Origin: Bacillus sp. Xin1
Lineage (GTDB): Bacteria; Bacillota; Bacilli; Bacillales; Bacillaceae_G
Length of the DNA stretch: 64,000 nt
Reading direction: 5' to 3'
Assembly: GCF_013314535.1 (NCBI RefSeq)
Contig: NZ_JABUAE010000001.1
Span: 372,001 to 436,000 of the forward strand
The notes beneath the pieces are model-generated. The model saw only the letters and a program-made list of their open reading frames with translations. It had not been told where the DNA came from and did not search any database. The position numbers and the translations under genes are program-made. Shown one piece after another: positions 44,279 to 53,504 of this stretch. Numbering within the stretch: the stretch's first letter is position 1; the number at the start of each line of letters is the position of its first letter.

Positions 44279-45100
44279 ATGAATCGTGAACTTATTACAA
44301 AATCAGCTTCATACTTAAAAGAGAAATTCCAAGAAACACCACAAGTAGGACTTATCCTTGGATCTGGACTAGGTGTATTAGCAGATGAAATCGAAAATGC
44401 GGTGACAGTACCATATAGTGAAATTCCTGAATTTCCTGTATCAACTGTAGAAGGTCATGCAGGACAGCTTGTATTTGGTACACTTCAAGGTGTAACAGTA
44501 GTAGCAATGCAAGGACGTTTCCATTTCTACGAAGGATACGACATGCAAAAAGTAACATTCCCAGTTCGCGTGATGAAAGAACTAGGTGTAGAAACAGTTG
44601 TTGTAACAAACGCAGCTGGTGGTGTAAATACATCATTTGAACCAGGCGATCTTATGTTAATTTCAGACCATATTAACTTCATGGGTACGAATCCATTAAT
44701 TGGACCAAATGATTCTGAAATGGGCGTACGTTTCCCTGATATGTCTACATCATATACGACAGAACTTCGTGAAATGGCGAAACAAGTTGCAGCGGACTTA
44801 AATATTAAAGTACAAGAAGGTGTATACGTTGGGATGACAGGTCCTGTATATGAAACACCTGCTGAAATTCGTATGCTTCGTACAGTTGGTGGAGATGCAG
44901 TTGGTATGTCTACTGTACCGGAAGTAATTGTAGCGCGTCATGCTGGTATGAAAGTACTTGGTATTTCTTGTATTTCAAATATGGCGGCTGGTATTTTAGA
45001 TCAACCACTTCATCATGATGAAGTAATTGAAACGACAGAACGTGTTAAAACTAATTTCTTAGCATTAGTAAAAGCAATTGTAAAACAAATGAAGGGGTGA
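44279..45100 (+). CDS. punA: Purine-nucleoside phosphorylase
   Basis: A 273-aa trimeric-type phosphorylase that releases purine bases and ribose 1-phosphate, the substrate of Deo[11 protein letters not shown] near residue 27, [10 protein letters not shown] near residue 80 and VTNAAGG near residue 111 are phosphate and base sites. It lies 12 bp after deoB. The B. subtilis homologue is pupG. Confidence 0.95.
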   Translation: MNRELITKSASYLKEKFQETPQVGLILGSGLGVLADEIENAVTVPYSEIPEFPVSTVEGHAGQLVFGTLQGVTVVAMQGRFHFYEGYDMQKVTFPVRVMKELGVETVVVTNAAGGVNTSFEPGDLMLISDHINFMGTNPLIGPNDSEMGVRFPDMSTSYTTELREMAKQVAADLNIKVQEGVYVGMTGPVYETPAEIRMLRTVGGDAVGMSTVPEVIVARHAGMKVLGISCISNMAAGILDQPLHHDEVIETTERVKTNFLALVKAIVKQMKG

Positions 45101-45107
45101 GTTCACA

Positions 45108-46412
45108 ATGAGAATGGTGGACCTAATTGCAAAAAAACGTGATGGACATGCATTAACGACAGAAGAAGTGAACTTTATTGTAGAAGGCTATACAAATGGT
45201 GATATTCCAGATTATCAAATGAGCTCATTTGCAATGGCGATTTTCTTCCAAGATATGAATGAACAAGAGCGTGCTGATTTAACGATGGCGATGGTAAATA
45301 GCGGTGATACAATTGACCTATCAGCAATTGAAGGGGTAAAAGTAGATAAGCATTCAACAGGTGGTGTTGGTGATACAACTACGCTTGTGTTAGGTCCATT
45401 AGTAGCTGCTTTAGATGTACCAGTTGCAAAAATGTCTGGCCGTGGTTTAGGACATACAGGTGGTACGATTGATAAATTAGAAGCAGTTCCAGGATTCCAT
45501 GTAGAAATTGAAAATGACGAATTTATTCGTCTTGTAAATGAAAATAAAATTGCAGTTATCGGGCAAAGTGGAAACTTAACACCTGCTGATAAAAAGTTAT
45601 ATGCACTTCGCGATGTAACAGCGACAGTAAACTCTATTCCGCTTATTGCAAGCTCTATTATGAGTAAAAAAATTGCTGCTGGTGCAGATGCAATTGTGCT
45701 TGACGTAAAAACAGGTGCAGGTGCATTTATGAAAACAGATGAAGATGCAAAACGTTTAGCAGAAGCAATGGTACGCATTGGTAATAACGTTGGCCGTAAA
45801 ACGATGGCAGTAATTTCGGATATGAGTCAACCGCTTGGCGAAGCAATCGGTAACGCATTAGAAGTGAAAGAAGCAATTGATACACTGCAAGGAAAGGGAC
45901 CAAAAGATTTAGAAGAGCTATGTTTAACGCTTGGAAGTCAAATGGTATACCTTGCTGGAAAAGCATCTTCTTTAGAAGATGCTCGTGAAAAGCTAATTGA
46001 AGTAATGAACAATGGAAAAGCGTTAGAAGCATTTAAAACGTTCTTAGCAGCACAAGGTGGCGATGCTTCAGTTGTTGATGACCCTTCTAAGCTTCCACAA
46101 GCACAATACAAAATTGAAGTAGAAGCAAAAGAAGACGGATACGTATCTGAAATTGTTGCAGATGAAATTGGTACAGCGGCGATGCTTTTAGGTGCAGGAC
46201 GTGCAACAAAGGAATCTGAGATTGATTTAGCAGTTGGGCTTATGCTTCGCAAAAAAGTGGGCGATAGCGTGAAAAAAGGTGACTCACTTGTTACAATTTA
46301 CGCAAACCGTGAAAATGTAGAAGATGTAAAAGCAAAAATTTATGAGAACATGAAAATTGCGAAAGACCATGTTGATGCACCGAAACTCGTGCATGGCATT
46401 GTAACGAAATAA
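45108..46412 (+). CDS. pdp: Pyrimidine-nucleoside phosphorylase
   Basis: A 434-aa phosphorylase for uridine and thymidine. The signature region [20 protein letters not shown] with [11 protein letters not shown] follows an N-terminal helical domain; the C-terminal lobe has the family's beta-rich end. It lies seven bases after punA, and GGGGTGA precedes ATG 45108. Together the three genes convert nucleosides to bases and pentose 5-phosphates. In B. subtilis pdp is elsewhere, with dra-nupC. Confidence 0.95.
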   Translation: MRMVDLIAKKRDGHALTTEEVNFIVEGYTNGDIPDYQMSSFAMAIFFQDMNEQERADLTMAMVNSGDTIDLSAIEGVKVDKHSTGGVGDTTTLVLGPLVAALDVPVAKMSGRGLGHTGGTIDKLEAVPGFHVEIENDEFIRLVNENKIAVIGQSGNLTPADKKLYALRDVTATVNSIPLIASSIMSKKIAAGADAIVLDVKTGAGAFMKTDEDAKRLAEAMVRIGNNVGRKTMAVISDMSQPLGEAIGNALEVKEAIDTLQGKGPKDLEELCLTLGSQMVYLAGKASSLEDAREKLIEVMNNGKALEAFKTFLAAQGGDASVVDDPSKLPQAQYKIEVEAKEDGYVSEIVADEIGTAAMLLGAGRATKESEIDLAVGLMLRKKVGDSVKKGDSLVTIYANRENVEDVKAKIYENMKIAKDHVDAPKLVHGIVTK

Positions 46413-46415
46413 TCT

Positions 46416-46447
46416 AAAAAGCTAAGGAGCCTTCTCCTTGGCTTTTT
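46416..46447 (+). terminator. Terminator of deoB-punA-pdp
   Basis: AAAAAGC-TAAGGA pairs with TCCTT-GGCTTTTT with one G-T pair; a T-run follows. Confidence 0.83.
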
Positions 46448-46484
46448 TTGTTGTTTTTTGTTTATAATAATAACGGGTGAAATT

Positions 46485-47435
46485 ATGATTAGAATTTGCG
46501 CAGTAACGAAAGAAGATGAAGTATTATATGATGTTTCATTAGAAGATACAAAGAGAGAAGATATTGTATGGTATTGGCTTGATTTATATAAGCCAACAAA
46601 AGAAGAGTATACATATATTTTACGAGATCATTTTAAGTTCCATCCCCTGGCGATTGAAGATTGTGTAGAGTATGTACAGAGGCCAAAAGTGGATTTCTAT
46701 GATGGATATAACTTTTTAGTTCTCCATGCATTTGGAGAAGATGGATTAGAGCCACATGAAATTGACTTATTTGTTAGTGAAAGTTATATCGTCTCTTTCC
46801 ATTTCTCACATAATAATGCGATTGAAAGAGTGTGGAAAACGCTCGGTGAGAAGAAACGGATTAAGAAGAGTCCTTTGCATGTAGCACATACGATCATTGA
46901 CCAAATTGTTGATGATTATTTTGCACCTGTTTATTATATTGAGGATCATTTAAATGCGATTGATGATAATTTAACAGGAGATACAGCAGGAAGTGTACTA
47001 GAAGAAGTATTCGATATTCGGGCAGATTTATCGAAGCTTCGTCGTACGATTATTCCGATGCGTGATTTGTTGTATCGTATTTTAAACTCAACTCGTTTTT
47101 ATGGTGTGAGTGATCATGAAATTTATTTTAAAGATATTCATGATCATTTATTAAAACTTTCAGAAATGATTGAAGCAAGTCGAGAGTTAACAGCGGATAT
47201 TCGAGATAGTTACTTTTCGTTAAACTCGCATCATATGAACAACATAATGAAAACATTAACCGTATTCTCGACTATTTTTATGCCATTAACATTTATTGTT
47301 GGTGTATATGGGATGAATTTCGATAATATGCCAGAATTAAAATGGGAGTATGGTTATTTTATTTGTTTAGCACTTATGGCCTTTATAGGTGGGGGCATGA
47401 TGGTTTGGTTTTATAAAAAAGGATGGTTTAAGTAA
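46485..47435 (+). CDS. corA: CorA-family magnesium transporter
   Basis: A 316-aa CorA/MIT channel: a large cytoplasmic domain, then two membrane segments near the C-terminus with YGMNF (GMN gate) just after the first. It imports Mg2+ and possibly Co2+. ATG 46485 is chosen, with GGGTGA upstream; a nine-residue extension lacks a site. No magnesium riboswitch was seen in the short leader. Confidence 0.92.
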   Translation: MIRICAVTKEDEVLYDVSLEDTKREDIVWYWLDLYKPTKEEYTYILRDHFKFHPLAIEDCVEYVQRPKVDFYDGYNFLVLHAFGEDGLEPHEIDLFVSESYIVSFHFSHNNAIERVWKTLGEKKRIKKSPLHVAHTIIDQIVDDYFAPVYYIEDHLNAIDDNLTGDTAGSVLEEVFDIRADLSKLRRTIIPMRDLLYRILNSTRFYGVSDHEIYFKDIHDHLLKLSEMIEASRELTADIRDSYFSLNSHHMNNIMKTLTVFSTIFMPLTFIVGVYGMNFDNMPELKWEYGYFICLALMAFIGGGMMVWFYKKGWFK

Positions 47436-47475
47436 ACAACCGCTAGGAAGTTTAGTTTCCCTAGCGGTTGTTTTA

Positions 47476-48765
47476 TTAGCCAATAGCATGTAAGACAAAC
47501 ATTGCTAAGAATAGGCATGTAATAATATACATGGACGGTGCGACTTCTTTATGCTTTCCAAGAGCAACCTTTAAAATAGGATAAGCAATAAATCCGAACG
47601 CAATACCATCAGCGATGCTATATGTGAGTGGAATCATAACGATGATTAAAAACGCTGGAAATCCTTCTGAAAAGTCATTAAGAGGGATTTGTAGAATGTT
47701 TGTAATCATTAGACCACCAATAATAATTAAGATCGGTGCAATGGAACTATCAGGAATTAATTTGACAAACGGAAGAGCAAACAGTGATGCGAAGAATAAC
47801 ATCCCTGTAACGATAGACGTCAGACCTGTTTTCCCTCCCGCGGCAATACCTGCAGCACTTTCTACTGTTGAAACGGTAGGGCTTGTGCCAAATAGACCAC
47901 ATGTCATTGCTGAAATTGCATTTGCTTGATAAGCACGTGGGAATTTACGATCGTCTTCTAATAATCCGTGCAATAGCCCCATGTTCTCAAAAATAAGTAC
48001 CATGCTTAAGGAGAATGTTGCAATCCAAAACGGTAAGGAAGAAAGTTTTCCAAATGACATAGCTCCGAATACATCTCCGTAGTTAGCGAATGAAAATGAG
48101 CTATTCCCTACTTGGCTTGTATCAACAAGACCAAATAGCCACGCAATACCAGTTCCAATTGCAATCGTCCATAAAAAGTTTCCACGTACGTTACGAATAA
48201 ATAAGACAAGTGCAACAATAAGAGTAAGTAGTGTTGCAAGAACAACAGGGCTACTTAATTTTCCTAATGCAACAGCAGTGTTCGGATGCGAAACGACTAA
48301 ACCACCTTTTTGCAATCCGATGAAAGCTAGGAATAAACCGATGCCGACAGTTATTGCTTCTTTTAACGATTTTGGAATCGATAGTGAAAGCGTGCGAGCA
48401 ATCGGTGTAAACGCGGCAATTGCAAAAATAATACCGGCGATAAAGACAGCTGCTAATGCCTCTTGCCAACTTAATCCAAGCGTATGCACAGCTGTGTAAG
48501 TGAAAAATGCATTTACACCCATACCTGGTACAAGAATAGCAGGTGCATTTGCCCAAAATGCCATCATTAGACATCCGACAAATGAACTAAAAACAGTTGC
48601 CAAAATTCCAGCTTCAAGTGGAATGCCGGCATCTGATAAAATAGACGCGTTGACAATCATAATATAAACGATTGTAAAAAATGACGTTACTCCAGCTAAT
48701 ATTTCTTGTTTTGTTGATGTGTGGTGTAGGTCTAATTTAAATGTTCTTTCAAGAATTCCTTTCAT
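47476..48765 (-). CDS. Purine permease of the AzgA/PbuG (NCS2) family
   Basis: A 429-aa membrane protein with twelve or so hydrophobic segments. Family markers are ANAPAILVPGMGVNAFF near residue 70 and the FGTSPTVSTVESAAGIAAGGKTG stretch near residue 290. It imports hypoxanthine, guanine or adenine with protons. The closest B. subtilis forms are PbuO/PbuG. No purine riboswitch is visible upstream; a cre-like site is. Proximity to nucleoside phosphorylase genes fits purine salvage. Confidence 0.9.
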   Translation of the reverse strand: MKGILERTFKLDLHHTSTKQEILAGVTSFFTIVYIMIVNASILSDAGIPLEAGILATVFSSFVGCLMMAFWANAPAILVPGMGVNAFFTYTAVHTLGLSWQEALAAVFIAGIIFAIAAFTPIARTLSLSIPKSLKEAITVGIGLFLAFIGLQKGGLVVSHPNTAVALGKLSSPVVLATLLTLIVALVLFIRNVRGNFLWTIAIGTGIAWLFGLVDTSQVGNSSFSFANYGDVFGAMSFGKLSSLPFWIATFSLSMVLIFENMGLLHGLLEDDRKFPRAYQANAISAMTCGLFGTSPTVSTVESAAGIAAGGKTGLTSIVTGMLFFASLFALPFVKLIPDSSIAPILIIIGGLMITNILQIPLNDFSEGFPAFLIIVMIPLTYSIADGIAFGFIAYPILKVALGKHKEVAPSMYIITCLFLAMFVLHAIG

Positions 48766-48834
48766 GTTAAACCTTCTTTTTTATATCCCTCTCCCACCCG
48801 TGATATCCCTTTTGTAAAGAGCTCACCGTTTTTT

Positions 48835-48885
48835 ATTATATCAGAACATAATCTTTTTACAATAAATAAAATGAGAACGTTTACT
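48835..48885 (-). promoter_or_regulatory. Promoter and cre-like site of the purine permease gene
   Basis: On the minus strand TTGTAA (48862-48857) and TATAAT (48840-48835) are 16 bp apart. Ten bases upstream AGTAAACGTTCTCA (48885-48872) fits 13 of 14 positions of the CcpA cre consensus. The position upstream of -35 leaves the sign of regulation open. Confidence 0.5.
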
Positions 48886-48901
48886 TAAAAGCTAACTGGT
48901 G

Positions 48902-49564
48902 CTACAAATAAGTAAAAATCGCACGAACAGTAGAGATAATTTCTAGTTCCCCAGATTGAATTGGAGGAGCAGCTTGTGCTTGTAAAGTAGCATGAGTCGT
49001 AAATTCGCGCGGCAATTGTGCTGATTCTTCGACGAGTGATAGAGGAACAGGATTAATATTTAAATTATATGAATTCGCAATGATGCGAGCCTTTTCTTGA
49101 GCATGCTGAACTGCTTGTAAGAGTGCTTGTTGATAATACGCGTTTGGATGGGAAATACGGAAGCGTAGTCCTCTTGCGACATTTGCTCCATTTGTAACGG
49201 CTATATCATATACTTCCCCAGCTTTCTGTACATTTAAAACGGTAATTTCATACAAATGCTCTACTCGGTAACCTTGTAATAATGCTTTTTCATTTACGTA
49301 TTCATATTGAGGAGTAATTGTATAGGAGATGGTTTCTATATCTTTATCGGCGATACCAATTTGTTTAAGTGCAGCAAGTAATTGATTAGATTGGATTGCA
49401 TTTTCCTCTTGTGCTTGTTTGACATCTTTATTATCTGTTCGAATACCGATTGTTAATATAACAACATTTGGTTTTGCTTTTATAACGCCTTCTCCTTGTA
49501 CAGTAATCGTTGCTTGCTTTCCATTACGGACATCGGGTGAATAAGGATTCATGCCAACCTGCAT
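48902..49564 (-). CDS. SIMPL-domain (DUF541) protein
   Basis: A 220-aa protein made of one SIMPL domain: ITVQGEGVIKAKPNVVILTIGI near the N-terminus is the family hallmark, and the C-terminal half repeats a beta-rich pattern. There is no signal peptide at the chosen start, so it is probably cytoplasmic. The function is unknown in Bacillus. ATG 49564 is preceded by AAGGACGGTGAG. Confidence 0.8.
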   Translation of the reverse strand: MQVGMNPYSPDVRNGKQATITVQGEGVIKAKPNVVILTIGIRTDNKDVKQAQEENAIQSNQLLAALKQIGIADKDIETISYTITPQYEYVNEKALLQGYRVEHLYEITVLNVQKAGEVYDIAVTNGANVARGLRFRISHPNAYYQQALLQAVQHAQEKARIIANSYNLNINPVPLSLVEESAQLPREFTTHATLQAQAAPPIQSGELEIISTVRAIFTYL

Positions 49565-49617
49565 TTTTGCTCACCGTCCTTTTTTATATGTATATGAGTA
49601 AAAGTGTGAGAAAATTG

Positions 49618-49635
49618 TATGTAAAAAGTTACATA
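49618..49635. promoter_or_regulatory. Palindrome between SIMPL and MarR genes
   Basis: TATGTAA-AAAG-TTACATA is an 18-bp palindrome with perfect 7-bp arms, about 50 bp upstream of the TATAAT (49686-49691) of the MarR gene. A MarR dimer could bind it. Confidence 0.4.
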
Positions 49636-49724
49636 ATTGAGAATCAACAGGAAAGAAAACATATACAACGTAGGTATTTATAGATTATAATATGTATAAA
49701 TATGATGAAAAAGGGTCGAGGCTA

Positions 49725-50144
49725 GTGAACGAAAAAAGGGAAGCGCTGATTTTAGATTTATCTACATCATTTCGAAAGATGATACGTTTATTACAAAATG
49801 ATATCAATACACGTTTTTCAGAGCATATGCCATATAATGAATTTTCTGTATTGCGTGCATTATTCTTGAAAAGCCCGCAAATGGCTTCGCAAATAGCTAG
49901 TGAAGTAAATGTAACATCCAGCCATATTACAGCAGTAACAGATCGGCTTGTACGAAAAGGTTTTGTAACGAGAAAACGTTCTGATTCAGATCGTCGTATC
50001 GTGTATTTAGAAATTACAGAGCATGGAAAAGAAGTTACACAAAAACTTGAAGCTGTACGTAAAGAATACTATAAAGAGAAATTTAAAGAGTGGAGCGATC
50101 AAGAGGTTGAGATGGTATTAGAACTATTTGGTCGTGTACTATAA
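49725..50144 (+). CDS. MarR-family transcriptional regulator
   Basis: A 139-aa winged-helix regulator. The recognition helix is near VTSSHITAVTDRLV and the wing is KRSDSDRRIVYLEIT. Ligand and targets are unknown. The frame is open from ATG 49692, but that codon directly follows the TATAAT -10 and has no ribosome site, so I prefer GTG 49725 with GGTCGAGG upstream. It may control itself and the divergent SIMPL gene through the palindrome at 49618-49635. Confidence 0.82.
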   Translation: MNEKREALILDLSTSFRKMIRLLQNDINTRFSEHMPYNEFSVLRALFLKSPQMASQIASEVNVTSSHITAVTDRLVRKGFVTRKRSDSDRRIVYLEITEHGKEVTQKLEAVRKEYYKEKFKEWSDQEVEMVLELFGRVL

Positions 50145-50158
50145 TTACGATAAATGAG

Positions 50159-50188
50159 GATAGGAGGCAACATGCTTTCCTATCTTTT
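50159..50188 (+). terminator. Terminator of the MarR gene
   Basis: GATAGGA (50159-50165) pairs with TCCTATC (50178-50184), followed by TTTTTC. Confidence 0.7.
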
Positions 50189-50252
50189 TCTTTTGAATAA
50201 AAATATTTTGAAATTCCAATACTTTAAGTAAAAAGTATTCGGAGGAAAAATA

Positions 50253-50798
50253 ATGAAATATATCGTTTCACTTGCAATTATTATTGGAAGTTTTATATGC
50301 TCAAGCACGTTAAGTTATGCAAAAACACCAATCCAAGTTGTACAAAAAGAACTACATTATATTACGAGTGATCAGCCTATTCTATATTCAAAACTATGGA
50401 TTCGTTCTATGCAGAATGCTATTCTTTTTCAACATAGTAATAACATTCGTGAGCAGGATACAATGCGTAATGTCAAGAATTCTTCTCTCGTAAAAGTAAA
50501 ACAGCTTTCCCTTGAAAAGGCTTCACATTACATCCCGAGATTATCTCAATATGTCTCTAAATTTGAAAATAAAAATGTTCAAGTTTATTACGTTGCTGTT
50601 CGTTATGAGGTGAAAAAAGAAACTCCATATCAATTGAATGGAATGAATTACTTTCTTCAAGTATTTGTACAAGAACAAGGTGATTGGAGGATTGCTGAAA
50701 GTATTGTAGCTCCTACAGATCAAATGATAGAGAATGGTGATGGATTTGGGATGAAAGAAGAGAAGGAGTATGGAAAAAGAAGAGAGAATGTGAAATAG
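50253..50798 (+). CDS. Secreted protein of unknown function
   Basis: A 181-aa protein with a signal peptide (cut near SYA-KTPI, about residue 23). The mature part looks like a mixed alpha/beta domain: VYYVAVRYEV, YFLQVFVQEQGDWRIAESI. That pattern recalls small NTF2-like or DUF4829-type extracytoplasmic domains, but I do not assign a family. The tail is very charged. GGAGG precedes ATG 50253. It is a single gene, convergent with the decayed gene downstream. Confidence 0.65.
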   Translation: MKYIVSLAIIIGSFICSSTLSYAKTPIQVVQKELHYITSDQPILYSKLWIRSMQNAILFQHSNNIREQDTMRNVKNSSLVKVKQLSLEKASHYIPRLSQYVSKFENKNVQVYYVAVRYEVKKETPYQLNGMNYFLQVFVQEQGDWRIAESIVAPTDQMIENGDGFGMKEEKEYGKRRENVK

Positions 50799-50826
50799 CC
50801 TCCTTATTTAGATGGGAGATGTATAT

Positions 50827-50858
50827 AACAAGGCATTGCATGAAAGCAGTGCCTTGTT
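50827..50858. terminator. Hairpin between secreted protein gene and lprI remnant
   Basis: AACAAGGCA (50827-50835) pairs with TGCCTTGTT (50850-50858), extended by GC pairs. T-runs are weak on both sides. Confidence 0.55.
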
Positions 50859-50861
50859 GAT

Positions 50862-51327
50862 TTAGTTCATATAAGAATTCACTAATTCGTAACATCTTTC
50901 TTTTGTCATTGTATAGCTTGCTTCGTCAGCCTCTATTAATGCCATTGTTCCGTTGTTTGGATCATTTATAATTGCTTGAACTCTACTTTCCTTCGCTTTA
51001 ATCCATGCAATTTGTTTGCTTTTCAGAGTTTCAAATGCATTAGCTGGCATGTTATTTTTTAATACACGATAAATTTCATTCAGTTTATTGTCCCATAACT
51101 GATAGTTGTTATTAATTTCCGCTCGTATGTCTACTGTAGTAACCATATTTTCTGAATGTTTCTCTTGTTTTTCTAAAGAGGACAATTCATTAAGAAACTC
51201 TGCTTTACTTAATCCGCTAGCATCTTTTTCCTCCGAGCCTTTTTGAGTTCCTTGGTTTGTATGACTACCCGAATCATTTTGTTGCGTTTTCGTTTGTTGT
51301 CGATTTGTTCAGGCTGTGAAGAAACTT
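50862..51327 (-). pseudogene. LprI/DUF1311-type lipoprotein, N-terminus lost
   Basis: Residues matching the DUF1311/LprI lysozyme-inhibitor fold are intact at the C-terminus: YQLWDNKLNEIYRVLKNNM, QIAWIKAKESRV and a final ERCYELVNSYMN. The frame stays open upstream through a Ser/Gln/Asp linker (NDSGSHTNQGTQKGSEEKDA) to a TGA near 51312, but it contains no ATG or GTG with a ribosome site and no signal peptide or lipobox. A short linker-like stretch in another frame (SSQPEQ) comes before it. The permease stop codon at 51328 abuts it. This looks like a deletion plus frameshift of a lipoprotein gene. Confidence 0.65.
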
Positions 51328-52392
51328 TTATTTTGCATATAAAGAGAGTCTATGTTTTAACAACCGATGTAAGATAATGTATGTCAGTATGCCAGACCCT
51401 ATAAAATAAATATAGTAAAGAGGTAAAGAATTACTACCATCAATAAAAACAGTACCACCAAGAAGCCCAAAACAAATAGAAGTACAGATTAAGAAATATT
51501 TATGAAGTTTTGGATATAACAATATTTTTCCGTTATGCTCGTTTGGAGCACGCGTATATAAATAAGCTCCTAGTGGAAGGAAGATGAGTATATAGATAAC
51601 AGGGCTTAACAGTATCCAAGCGGACGGGATGTGATGGTAAGTAGGTCCTGTATGTCTGTTTCCGTATTCATCTTCTATAGGCTCCCTTTGTAGATTGTAG
51701 TCATAGTTAATTCGAAAATGAGTAAGAGGAGATACAATACTTACATTTTCTGTATAAAGGGCATATTTATTATAATTATAATTGTACTCTTCTCGTGATA
51801 AATCTATATGTAGTGCGAAAAAAGGGAACGCGAGCTGAAAGATGTATAAAGGTAAAATGATAATAACGTAACTTAAAGCGCTTTGTGAGATAAGGTTCCC
51901 TGTAATCGCCCCAATAAAGAGCGTAAATGTATAAACTGCAATTAGTGTAATGATTGTATAAGCAAAGTATATATGAAATAGTGAAAAGGATTGATACTGA
52001 GCATGTATCGTATTCTTGTGAATAATATACATAAGAAACCAACTAAGGCTAAGGGCACCTACGATATGAACGATGCCTAGTAACCATTTTGATAAAAATA
52101 AGTGTGACCGTTTAAATGGCATAGACCAAAGGAAATCGATTGTTTGATTATTGCGTTCCCATCCTATTAGAAGAATCGCTAATCCCATTAATAGAAGAGC
52201 TGGGAATAGTATGTTAGCTCCCTGTAAAAAATAGTTGTAATAAGTATCTGTTGTGTTGCGTAAATACTCAGTAGTGTGCTGTGCATGCATATAATATTTA
52301 TATGGTAAGGCGTATAAAGTGCTTAGCCAAAAAAGCCAAATGACATATTTTCCCTGCTTATAGTTTCGTATCCATAAAGCTTTATGAAACAT
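51328..52392 (-). CDS. ABC transporter permease, YtrC/YtrD-like
   Basis: A 354-aa membrane protein with about seven hydrophobic segments and a 60-70-residue extracytoplasmic loop with many Tyr and Asn near the centre. It begins MFHKALWIRNYKQGKY, almost the same as the next permease, so the two are paralogues from duplication. It is the last intact gene of the ytrA-ATPase-permease-permease operon. The B. subtilis Ytr system is induced by wall antibiotics and touches acetoin use; the substrate here is unknown. Confidence 0.82.
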   Translation of the reverse strand: MFHKALWIRNYKQGKYVIWLFWLSTLYALPYKYYMHAQHTTEYLRNTTDTYYNYFLQGANILFPALLLMGLAILLIGWERNNQTIDFLWSMPFKRSHLFLSKWLLGIVHIVGALSLSWFLMYIIHKNTIHAQYQSFSLFHIYFAYTIITLIAVYTFTLFIGAITGNLISQSALSYVIIILPLYIFQLAFPFFALHIDLSREEYNYNYNKYALYTENVSIVSPLTHFRINYDYNLQREPIEDEYGNRHTGPTYHHIPSAWILLSPVIYILIFLPLGAYLYTRAPNEHNGKILLYPKLHKYFLICTSICFGLLGGTVFIDGSNSLPLYYIYFIGSGILTYIILHRLLKHRLSLYAK

Positions 52393-52415
52393 ATATCCAC
52401 CACCTCAATTTGTAT

Positions 52416-53504
52416 TTATTTCCCTCCAAAAGCAAACTTCAATTTTAATAGACGTGTAAAAATGAAGTAACTTATGATAGCGAATAGGAAAAATCCAATA
52501 TAATAAGACAGGAGTGCATCTCGTCTGCCTAATATGCTACCGCCAAGTAATCCGAAGCATAGAACAGTACAAAGCATGAACCACTTTTGCAAGCTAGGAA
52601 ACAATAGTATTTTTCCATTATGTTCATTCGGTGTACATGCGTATAGAAAAATTGATAATGGTAAAAAGATCATGATATAAGCAAACGGTGTTAATAGTGT
52701 CCAAGGGGAAGGAATCGAAGTATGTTCCATTGGATCGTCCTGTGGTACACTAGAAAGTTTATTTCCATAGTCATCAAACGTTTCTATCGGGTGATAATCA
52801 TAAGCAATTGAAAAAAATTCTAATGGTGAAATGATGCTCGCATGTTGTAAATATATATGAGTCTTACGTTCTATTTCACCTAATGCTTCTACTGAACCTT
52901 GTGTATGAGAGTAAATAAATCCAGATATTAATAACGCCAGGCCGTATGGTAAAAATAATAAAATGGCAGTTAAACTACTTTGCGAGAAAACATTTCCGGT
53001 AATCGTACCGATGAATAAAGCAAATGTATAAATAGCAATGAGTACAACCGTAGCATATAAAAAGTAACTATGAAACGGAGTAAAGATTTGATACTCATTG
53101 TGAAATGATATGTTTTTAATTCCGTACATGCTAATCCAACAAATTATGTGTACTGCAATAATGTTGAAAACGCCAAATAACCACTTTGTTAAAAAAATAT
53201 CTTTTCGCTTAAACGGCATTGCGAATAGAAAATCAGTTGATTGATTGTTACGTTCCCATCCAATTAAAAGACAAGCAAGTGCAATAAGAGCAACTCCTTG
53301 AAAGAGGACGGCACCATCATATGTTTGAAAATAGTAGGAGTAGTAGTACGTATATTCATCAATCTTCATTTTCGAATGATTTAGCGCCATTTGTGCTGCT
53401 TGATAATATTTATAAGGGAGTTGATACAAACTAATTAACCAAAACAATAGAATTATATATTTTCCTTGTTTCCATTGCTTCATCCATAAAGCTTTATGAA
53501 ACAT
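52416..53504 (-). CDS. ABC transporter permease, YtrC/YtrD-like
   Basis: A 362-aa permease paralogous to the one at 51328-52392 (shared start MFHKALW, the LLIGWERNNQ-DFL segment and CTPNEHNGKILL near the end). About seven membrane segments. I choose ATG 53504, preceded by GGGGAGG; a nine-residue extension lacks a site. It overlaps the ATPase gene by 11 bp. Together the two permeases probably form a heterodimer with the ATPase. Confidence 0.84.
   Translation of the reverse strand: MFHKALWMKQWKQGKYIILLFWLISLYQLPYKYYQAAQMALNHSKMKIDEYTYYYSYYFQTYDGAVLFQGVALIALACLLIGWERNNQSTDFLFAMPFKRKDIFLTKWLFGVFNIIAVHIICWISMYGIKNISFHNEYQIFTPFHSYFLYATVVLIAIYTFALFIGTITGNVFSQSSLTAILLFLPYGLALLISGFIYSHTQGSVEALGEIERKTHIYLQHASIISPLEFFSIAYDYHPIETFDDYGNKLSSVPQDDPMEHTSIPSPWTLLTPFAYIMIFLPLSIFLYACTPNEHNGKILLFPSLQKWFMLCTVLCFGLLGGSILGRRDALLSYYIGFFLFAIISYFIFTRLLKLKFAFGGK

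Noticed and set aside
45215-45778. Long reverse-strand frame (187 codons) inside pdp
   Set aside because: It is antisense to a well-conserved enzyme, lacks a ribosome site and its translation has no recognisable domain.
48766-48900. Purine riboswitch before the AzgA-type permease
   Set aside because: The conserved core of the purine aptamer is absent from the short leader.
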